A DNA stretch of 64,000 nucleotides from Adenophora triphylla var. japonica (Eukaryota; Streptophyta; Magnoliopsida; Asterales; Campanulaceae), in NCBI GenBank assembly GCA_022495995.1, contig JAFEMH010000737.1:265501-329500 (forward strand), given 5' to 3'. Both the position numbers and the translations under genes were made by a program. Below, piece by piece: positions 56,346 through 64,000 of the stretch. A model generated the notes under the pieces. It was not told the DNA's origin. It ran no database searches and saw nothing but the letters and a program-made list of their open reading frames with translations. Every line of letters begins with the position of its first letter. The stretch's first letter is position 1.

Positions 56346-58330
56346 ATGACTGCGTCTAACAGGAAGAGGAAGGCCGAGAAGGCAGCAACGAAATTTCCCG
56401 GACGCACCAAAAAGAAACATGACAGGAATGTTTTGGTTTATGAGAGTTCTGGGGATGTAGAGTCTGATGATGAGACGTGTATTCCCGAGGCAGATGCGAA
56501 GGTCTTAGTTTCTGACTCTGATGAGGGTGAGGAGGAGGAGGAGGAGGGGGAGGAGGAGGAGGAGGAGGAGGCGGAGGCGGAGATACGTGATGTTAGACCA
56601 TTGAGGCATGGGAGGAGGAGGGGTCAGGATGTGGCTAGAGGGCAGGGACGGAGGAGGAGGCAGGGACGGAGGAGGAGGCAGGGTGCGGGTGAGGAGGAGC
56701 CACCATCATGGTGGATTGAGAGCGACCCAGGTGGCGGTCCTGAGGTTTGTGATTTTTTATATGGGTTCGGTCATGCATACGGATACGTTGCTACACTTCG
56801 GAACCCACACCACGAACAGATCTGAGAGTGAGCATAGCAGGTTGAAGAATGCGTTGGGAAGTACTTCTTCTACTTTTGACACAATTTTCAAAGTTGCTCA
56901 CGAGATAATGGAAATTCAAATAATAAAAATCAAAGCTAGCATGGAGATGGCAAAGAGCAGAATTCCAATTGATATGAAGACTTGTAATCTGTATCACGAC
57001 ATATTGGGGCGAGTGTCAAATGTAGCCTTGAACATCATAAAAAAAGAGCGGACTCGTAGTGGGGATAATGTCATGGATCCCTCAGAATGTGGGTGTTATG
57101 TCAGGCGAACACATGGACTTCCATGCAGTCACGAGATTGCACGCATCTGAGCTACGGGGACGGATTGGGTTGTCTTCGATTCATGCTTTTTGGAAGAAGT
57201 TGGACATTGAGCCAGACTACTGTCCAACTAGGTCTTCGATCAATGAAAATTCTTTTGAAGCTGTGTGGAATGAAGTACATAACGCACCTGAACCGATCAA
57301 GAGAAAGTTATTCCAAACGATAAATGAAGAGCTACATCCACAAACCAGAGATTCTTCTGAGCCACCTCATATTTCAAAGGCAAATAAACCCAGGACCACC
57401 AGTTCGAGAATACTTTCAGATTGGGAGCATACATACAGATATTTTGGAGTCCCCACTACACCACCCTCCACTCTGGCGCAGTCTAGATCTTCATTCATTT
57501 GCATCAACCCAATCGAGTACGATGTCGTGGGACTCAAACTCTTTGAAGTCCACGCCCAATCTGAAAGTAGCTTCAAACACTACACCATCTAGCCCTACTA
57601 CTCCAACGTCTCTTCCACCACTAGCTGCTTCAACTCGTGGGAGAGGATGAGATCGAGGATGAGGACGGGGATGGGGTCGGAGTCAGGGTCGGGGTCGTGG
57701 AAAGGGAAATGGACAAGTCAAAGTCACTAGTCTACATACTTCTAGGTATACTTTGACATTAATGCCTTTCATGGTCCCATTTATTGAAGGCGTCACAGAT
57801 GTGAGGGTGATGGACATTGTGGCTATAGAGCCGTAGGCTGCAGATATACGGAGATGAGGACATGTGGCCTCAAGTCCGCACGCATTGTTGCCTTGAGCTG
57901 CATAGTCGACGCGAGCTTTATCGTAGAGTTATATCTTGGACAAGTATGGACGATCTCTACAAGTCGCATTGCTTACTATTCCTCCCGGCTCCTGAGTATT
58001 ATTATATGATCCTCCCGAGCTAGGGCACATCATTATCACGAGGTATAATGTGGTGTTCATCTCGTACAGCTAACCGGTGGCTTCACGTGCCTTCCGTGAG
58101 CTGTACATGAGAGTAAGACCACCCACAGACACACTTGTGCTTGGACACATTGGAAACCATTTTATATTCTTTGCACATGTTAGATAATGATTACCCAATG
58201 CCATCGCCGATATATTGGGAGGCTCGTCGTAATGCAGGCAAGTAACTTGGTCATGCCATACGAGCTCGGATAGAGACATTCAACGACTCTCGGTGCGTCG
58301 AACGAAGAAAGAGTTTCAAGAAATAGGCCA
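56346..58330 (+). pseudogene. MULE transposase C-terminal region with SWIM finger fused to an OTU-type protease
   Basis: Pieces in three frames. 56346-56825 starts MTASNRKRKAEKAATKFPGR and has an acidic run and basic RRRGQ repeats. The next frame reads LLHFGTHTTNRSESEHSRLK and KNALGSTSS, the conserved end of MULE transposases. A SWIM zinc finger follows near 57085-57150 (CGCYVRRTHGLPCSHE, CxC...CxH). After another shift, LSSIHAFWKKLDIEP and a GRGRGRG run lead to an OTU-like region: DGHCGYRAVGC (catalytic Cys) near 57810-57842, WPQVRTHCCLELHSRRELYR, and HIGNHFILFAH (likely catalytic His) near 58148-58180. Upstream transposase DDE parts are missing. MULEs with OTU domains are known in plants; this copy is dead. 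Confidence 0.8.
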
Positions 58331-58550
58331 TAGTATGAGTGTATTATTTGACTTATTGAGCCTTTTTTATTTGTATGTATGAATCATGAAGTTTTTATTG
58401 AACCTTGTTAAAAACTGTTTGGAAGTTTTGGATGTGTGATGTGAAATATGGCAAAGTATATCATTTATTATGATTTTTTTTTCAAGAAAGCTGTATTGGT
58501 CTTTGAATTTTCCAGTTTTTATGTTTGGAAGTATGAATTATGCGTTGTTT

Positions 58551-58989
58551 ATTTCGTGTGAATATACACGAATTTTTCAGTAATTTTCGTATGAAAATAC
58601 ACGAAATACTCCCTCCGTCCCACGTGAATGCTGTTATTTATTTCTTTAGTCGTCACGTGAATGCAAACTACCCAAAATGGAAACAAATTTATTATTTTAT
58701 ATTCACTCTACCCTCACCCACTCATTCTATCTCTCTTCATTTTTAAATACAATTTATTGGCCAACCTCTTATTAACTCCACTCATTCTCTCTCTTCATTT
58801 CCTACCACACATTTTCATTATCTTAATAATATTTCTTAATTATTGTGCCCGAAAAAATGGTTCACAATGACGTGGGACGGAAGGAGTATTTGTTAATATT
58901 TCGTGTAAATCTACACGAAATAACTCAATACATTTCGTGTATTTTCATACGAAACATATCTGACAACGTCGTGTATAATCACACGAAAC
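58551..58989. repeat. Right array of five 24-bp palindromes, interrupted by a Stowaway
   Basis: Palindromes start at 58551, 58583, 58898, 58932 and 58966. Subtracting the 280-bp Stowaway plus its TA places the third at 58618, 35 bp after the second, so the 34-bp period is restored. The units match those of the left array (ATTTCGTGTA / TACACGAAAT). Confidence 0.9.
58609..58886. mobile_element. Stowaway MITE inserted in the palindrome array
   Basis: CTCCCTCCGTCCCACGTGAA and its inverse TGACGTGGGACGGAAGGAG form the ends, with TA at 58607-58608 and 58887-58888. Length 278 bp. Confidence 0.9.
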
Positions 58990-59338
58990 GTCCGCGTACG
59001 GGTGAGGATAGTTTTGTCAATTGTCCGTGCCTTGCAAATAACATGTCTTGCAAATAACCGTGCCCGCATGTAACAATTGTAATGCACTGCCACTGGTCTG
59101 CCCATTGTAACAGAACATATTCCTCTTCCATTTTTTATTGTTTATTTTTTCAATTACCAATGTCATAACAATCAAGTTACTTCATCTCCTTTATTTATTT
59201 TAACAAATTAATGGAGAAGAAGAAGCAATTTCAAACTCAAGACTCGGCTAACCTGCCTACCTACATTAATTGTACATTATTGATTCTAACGACAGAAGAT
59301 GAAGATGAAGATGAAGAATAAGCAATTGTAAGGTTGAT

Positions 59339-60040
59339 TTAAGAACAAGATTCAGCCCATCCCTCTTGGGCATGTTGCTGCTGCTGCTGCCCTTGCTTAT
59401 TCATTTTAATATGAATTCTAGCCAGTTTGGAGTGTGCCGCTACTATGACCTTCGAGGGAACGCCACATATCTCCTCTAACCTCTTCAACTGCAACCGTTG
59501 CTCCGATTCACTCCCCTGTACCAATCTCAAGCTCAACCACAAGGACGCCGCCAGCCCTACTCTGTACGTTAACTTCATACTATTACACATTCCAAAAGCA
59601 TGAGAAGCCACCTCCACCACATTCCTCCTATTTGTAATCCCTAGTTTATTCACCCAATTTACCAGTATGGCCTCCGCTTTCCAGTCCACACTAGATCGCG
59701 TAATATTGCATTTGCTGGAAACTTGGTTAACGTTTTTATTGTTATAACTTGAATTGTGTTTAGAAGAAGACGATTGATCCTGATCCGTGCTTGAGATACA
59801 ATCCTGCTCCAAGCAGGAGTTACAGAGGGAGTAATTGTGGTAATGGTAATGGTATTTGTGATCGGAGAAGGTAGAGGTGGGAAAGGCAAGTGTGCAGTTG
59901 GAGCAGATGATAGAGCGGAGGTGGCGAGCGACGAGGAAGTTAGCGGCGTGAACTTTAGCGTCACAATTCCAGCAGAGTAATGCAGAGTCGGAGGGACAGT
60001 AGAGAGCGGCTGGAGAATTGCAGAGTTCGCAGAGCTTCAT
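59339..60040 (-). CDS. BBX32: BBX32-like single B-box zinc finger protein
   Basis: An intronless 233-residue protein. The B-box has all zinc ligands: C4, C7, C15, D18, C23, C26, H31 and H40 ([20 protein letters not shown] start; [10 protein letters not shown] end). A cysteine pair (CSNC) follows, the stub of a second box that this subgroup lacks, and there is no CCT domain. The C-terminal part ([45 protein letters not shown], then EGWAES) matches the conserved tail of BBX32 from Arabidopsis. BBX32 lacks a DNA-binding module and represses light signalling by binding HY5-BBX complexes; it is also tied to flowering time and brassinosteroid response. A Gln run near residues 219-224 precedes the tail. 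BBX30/31 are much shorter, so BBX32 is favoured. Confidence 0.88.
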   Translation of the reverse strand: MKLCELCNSPAALYCPSDSALLCWNCDAKVHAANFLVARHLRSIICSNCTLAFPTSTFSDHKYHYHYHNYSLCNSCLEQDCISSTDQDQSSSSKHNSSYNNKNVNQVSSKCNITRSSVDWKAEAILVNWVNKLGITNRRNVVEVASHAFGMCNSMKLTYRVGLAASLWLSLRLVQGSESEQRLQLKRLEEICGVPSKVIVAAHSKLARIHIKMNKQGQQQQQHAQEGWAESCS

Positions 60041-61448
60041 AGTTGAGTGAAGATCCGATCAGATCAGATCAGATCGAAAAGAAGGTGTATATTAAATTAA
60101 TTGTACATGTGGGGGATTTGATTTGATTCAGTAAAATGAGGAAGAAAAAGAGGAGATATTGTGGTTTGGGAGTAAAAAAGGGGATTGATAGATGTGTAAA
60201 TAGGTGGCGGAGAAAGTGTGTGGGTGAAGACAGAGAGAGAAAATAGCAAGTTGTGTGGGTGAAGGAAGGAAGCATGCAGCAATTAGTAATGGCAGAGAAG
60301 GAAGAATCGAGTGGTTTAAATTCCAAGTCGTAAGGGAGAATCAAAAGAAAAGAGGTCAGTAACCTCACATTCTTTTTTTATTCAATCACACCTCTAATTT
60401 CTCACATGTGGTCCAAATCCTTTTACTAAATTTCCAAATACCATCATTTCTACGGATACGTTAACAAACTCTGTCCGTCGCATTGAAATAGCCTAATACA
60501 TCTGTTATAGTAATGCCTAATCCTAAATCAAATTCCCTATGCATCCTTTACAAACAATAACCTGCGACACTCATATGTCTCTCCATGTAAAACTCGGACA
60601 TGGTCTATCATTGACTTTCAGAAAAATCCTACACAGAAAGAATTTGGCTTTAAGAACTTGACAAAGTAAGTCATTAGGGCAGACAATAAGTGTCCAACCA
60701 AACAGGCAAACACCACAAGCATTGAAATAAGAATAAATACGGAAAAAACATACACTCTCAACAAGAAAAAAGGAAGCCAAAGACTCTCGACAAATAAGAG
60801 AAGGCAAAGACTCTCAACGACAAGGAAGAGAATACAAATAATACCATAAGTAAGACAAATACAATATACGAAAAACGGTTAATACCAAATTATTTATGTA
60901 GTGAACGACGATTGATTAAATATTGAACGTTGCCGAAAATTGAGATTGCAATGAACAAATCTCTCCTCCGTGAACGTTGTCAGTGACGCCACTCGATTTA
61001 TTATCGAAAAGTAAGAATTTTCTCACAATTTAAACATTAATCAGTAATGATTATCAATAATTAATGTTTATTATAGATCAATCGAAAAGTTGAGAATCTG
61101 GAATGGAGACGTTAAGGAAGAAGGGAGAGAGCAGTTTTAAGGTAAGACTCTTATAACTCAGACATTGTTTATTTTTAGTATTTTCTTAAAACTAAAATAT
61201 AATGTTACATATTTTTGTTTTTGTTTTTTAAGGAAATAATATTTAGTGATTGCATTATCAAAAATGTAACAGTTTTGGTTATCCACACAAGAAGAAGGTA
61301 GCTCAACTCAAATGTATGAAACAGGAGAATATACTCCAACCACACTAGAAAGTTTGTCAAAAACATCAGCACACGACGACGTATAGGCATTCAATAAAAT
61401 CCCACGTGAATTGCATATAATTTGATGATTTCAAAAAAATAAATATCT
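60041..61448 (-). other. Upstream region of the BBX32-like gene and featureless AT-rich DNA
   Basis: GATCA repeats (GATCAGATCAGATCA) lie at 60055-60075 in the leader. Beyond ~60400 nothing is recognised; short open frames there show no family likeness. Confidence 0.45.
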
Positions 61449-62092
61449 ATAGTATAAATGGTAGCTCCACTATCTACACAAGATCTTATGAGCGATGGCG
61501 TGTATCGAATTTCTCATTTCGCTTAAATACGTTTGTCCCTTTCCCATTTCGCCTTAAAAAAAAATTAAATAAAAAAAAAAAGGACACGGGCAAAAAAAAA
61601 AAAAAAAAAAAAAAAACGTGTCCTCGGACACGGGCTTATTCTAGTAATTTATAAATAAGATTTGAACTTATAATAAAAAATATAGAAATAATAATGAAGA
61701 GGGAAGTATTGTCGATTATTCTGAATGAGCACACTTGGATTGCACAACTACCGCCAAGGCGCTGCGTGGTCTAGTTTTAGCCGCCTGCAACCACCGCTAT
61801 TGATTTGTCACGTGTGTGGTTCCGGTTCTCCTGCTCCTACCTCTACAACGTGTGTGGTTTGTCTTCCACTCCACTCTACTCCCAAATGAAAAGTCACAAC
61901 ATTTAACATACTAGTAAAAGCCAATGTTTGAGAACACATGTGTTTGTTTTTTTTGTTTTTTTTAATTTAAAAATAAAAATTTAAAGGGCAAAATGGGAAA
62001 GGAACAACTTAGCGAGAGCAAAATGAAAAATTTGACATTTGATACTGTTCATAATAATGTTCACCCACCGTTGCCATTTATACTATAGATTC
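61449..62092. mobile_element. MITE with CTATAGTATAAATGG ends
   Basis: The left CTATAGTATAAATGG is inverted at the right (CCATTTATACTATAG). The pairing resumes inside: CCCTTTCCCATTTCGCC at 61540 against GGCAAAATGGGAAAGG at 61987. The target duplication is unclear. The core includes poly(A) runs and two GGACACGGGC motifs. Confidence 0.65.
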
Positions 62093-63551
62093 ACCGCTTT
62101 TAGTTTAAGGTCTTCTTTTCATATTTTACTTGCATTGTTATGCCAAAGTTCTATTCAAGCCATCCAACTTTCACAAATTAACACAAATCATTTATTTTTT
62201 AAAATATTTTAATCTTACCACCCACACTTATTGTCATATCTCTCGTCTCCCATCGAAAAAATTGTGAGAATTTAATGTGATATAGAGAACACTTATACAA
62301 TACTATAAAATATCAAATCACCCATTAAACTTTTGGATACCTGTAATAGGCTGTGGTTAACCCAAATAAAATTATGCAAAATGGATCAGTGTGATTTCGC
62401 GAGGAATTGAATTAAATTACTCAATTGATTATGATGCTAGAGATACATATTTATAGGATTACAATGAGGAGGTAATCTCCTAGAAGGAAAAGGTTTCTAA
62501 TCTAATACAAAGATTGTGTTTTCTAATCCAATACAAAGATTGTGTTTCCTAAACTAATAACATTGGAATGATGTTCATTTGTTCAACCAATATTGGCCGA
62601 ACATTTGACGATGTTCATACAGTGTTTGCCGAACATTTGAATATTTTGTTAAAAAAAAAACAGAGAGAGAGAGAAAAGAAAAGAGAGGCTAGGTGAAAAC
62701 CAAAAATGGCACCTAGGCAAAAGGTGAGAAAGTGAAATGTAAACATTTTTTTTATTCACCGGAGTGGAGACATAAGGGAGGTTTGGAGTGTTGGGTAGGA
62801 TCACTAAGGAGTAGGAGGTTTGGATAGTGGTGCCTAGGATTTAGAAACCCTCGTTCACTGTTGGAGTTATAAGGGGTGCTGGTGCTTTTCACGAGGTAAA
62901 TATTTGTGTGGGATCGCAACCCTAGCATAGATTTCTTATTATGAGGGTGTATGTAGTGTGAGCCAAGCGTGGGGAAAACATAGGACATATTTAGTTCCCC
63001 TTGACTTTTGTGTGTGAATCTTAGCTTGGATACCGTTTACTATGGGAGTTGGTATCAAGCTAAGGTCATGATTTTCATTGTTTATATTTTGGTGTTATAA
63101 GGAGACGGAGTTTCTATACTCCGATGGTTACTTTTATTTTGTTTGACTTGTGTTGGAGGATTAGAGGAGAATAGGAGTCATTTACCTCCCATGCATCTGT
63201 TGTTAGACCGGTGTTAGATTGGAGTTTAGGATATTACTCAGGGACGAGTAATGGTCTAAGCGTGTGGGTATTTGATGTGGCGTATTTCATACTATCTAAT
63301 TTCTATTTCTTTCATGCTTATTATGTTCAATTTTGATGTATTTAGATAGGTTTGATGTAATATTGAGAATATTTTGTATTGTGAGGATTTTGAGAGATTT
63401 TACCTTGTAATTGTATTTGGTTCTCGAAGAGCTTAAGAACATCATCTTCAACATCAATGGAAGCCATCAAAGTCAAGTTTATTGTCAAGGATTAAAGCGG
63501 GGATTCAAAGTTGCAGAAATCAGAAAATTGGAAGAATTACTCATTGGGCAC
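62093..63551. mobile_element. Possible LTR-retrotransposon remnant
   Basis: TTGGTATCAAGCTAAGG at 63050 resembles a tRNA-Met primer site. CAGGGACGAGTAATGGTCTA then GCGTGTGGGTATTTGATG at 63239-63280 resembles the conserved stretch before the 3' LTR of Tat/Athila-type elements. A 26-bp tandem repeat (CTAATCYAATACAAAGATTG) lies at 62497-62548. No protein motifs were found and the borders are unknown. Confidence 0.4.
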
Positions 63552-63554
63552 TAG

Positions 63555-63720
63555 ACGTGGCCGGTTTATAAAACCGCCGGTTAGCCGTTTAAAAACTGGC
63601 GGTTGAAAACCCCCAAAACCTCAATCGAAACCGAACCGCCTAACCGGATAAATCGGTTACGGTTTTGACGGTTAACGATTTTAACGTTTTTCCGGTTAAC
63701 CTCCGGTTTGACGGTTTGGA
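63555..63720. repeat. CCGGTT/AACCGG-rich low-complexity segment
   Basis: GGCCGGTTTATAAAACCG and many later CGGTTA, ACCGCC and CCGGTT copies form a self-complementary run that could be the end of a hAT-like element. No partner end lies in the window. Confidence 0.45.
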
Positions 63721-63722
63721 TC

Positions 63723-63885
63723 TGCTCGGCCGAGTCTTTGGTGTTGCTCGGTCGAGCATACCCTTTTAGGGTTTGAGGGTTGCTCGACCGAGTCTTTGGT
63801 GTTGCTCGGTCGAGCAACCCTTTTAGGGTTTAGGGGTTGAGGGTTGCTCGACCGAGTCATATAGTAGTGCTCGGCCGAGCATATC
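63723..63885. repeat. ~60-bp minisatellite of GCTCGACCGAGC-type palindromes
   Basis: Units start TGCTCGGCCGAGTCTTTGG at 63723 and TGCTCGACCGAGTCTTTGG at 63781, with a partial one at 63845. Each unit has two palindromes of type GCTCGGTCGAGC separated by TTTGGTGTT, then CCCTTTTAGGGTTT. Confidence 0.8.
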
Positions 63886-64000
63886 ATTTTTCAGTTAATT
63901 TTTTAACAGTTTTTGTTAACTTTGTATGTAGTATATTAATTTTATTTTATTTTTCAATTTTTTTTTGGATAGATAAGACTATTTTATACTTAAGTTTACT

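Noticed and set aside
57324..57650. Second long frame over the MULE C-terminal region
   Set aside because: It is a shadow of the transposase-derived frame; the SSIHAFWKKLDIEP frame is the conserved one.

Overview
The window is nuclear DNA of a flowering plant, almost certainly a eudicot. Coding sequence is split by GT-AG introns, intergenic DNA is AT-rich, and every major class of plant transposon is present. Five host genes can be modelled with confidence: a 90-residue mitochondrial ATP synthase subunit f-like protein (2568-2840, +), a SHOU4-type membrane protein (13259-21271, +), a membrane-anchored kelch protein (22353-32477, +), a plastid PNPOx-fold protein (33862-38549, -) and a BBX32-like B-box protein (59339-60040, -). 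I cannot name the species.

Layout. 1-2 kb: a broken Helitron helicase with RPA-like OB-fold remnants. 2.1-3.6 kb: the ATP synthase gene, with a SINE just upstream and a hAT MITE just downstream. 4.5-10.5 kb: transposons only, namely a hAT MITE inside a Stowaway, then a ~4 kb inverted duplication with Helitron-like termini. 12-21 kb: the SHOU4 gene, with a SINE in the 5'UTR intron and a 6.2 kb first coding intron carrying MITEs, one nested in another. 21.3-32.5 kb: the kelch gene, whose intron 3 (6.8 kb) holds a complete but decayed Copia element (GATAC target duplication) and a hAT MITE that holds a SINE; intron 4 holds a fold-back MITE. 32.5-38.6 kb: the convergent PNPOx gene.

38.9-55.6 kb is a nest of two LTR retrotransposons, both on the minus strand. 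An Athila-like element (39610-48744, TTGGG duplication) sits inside the 3' LTR of an older element with 2.85 kb LTRs (5' LTR 52788-55635). The uninterrupted sister LTR preserves the empty site. Both elements have gag-type coding but no visible reverse transcriptase or integrase, so both look non-autonomous.

The most unusual structure lies at 55.8-59.0 kb. A decayed Mutator-like transposase gene with a SWIM zinc finger and a fused OTU-type protease region is flanked on both sides by arrays of 24-bp palindromes (ATTTCGTGTA-N4-TACACGAAAT type) repeating every ~34 bp. Two more palindromes of the same kind and period lie at 38895-38952, exactly against the truncated edge of the retrotransposon nest. 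A Stowaway element has inserted into the right-hand array; removing it restores the 34-bp phase. The window ends with BBX32, a MITE, and LTR-retrotransposon-like and minisatellite sequence.

The host genes do not form a pathway. The kelch and PNPOx genes are convergent neighbours, and from memory their Arabidopsis relatives (At1g51540, At1g51560) are also near neighbours, so this block may be conserved.
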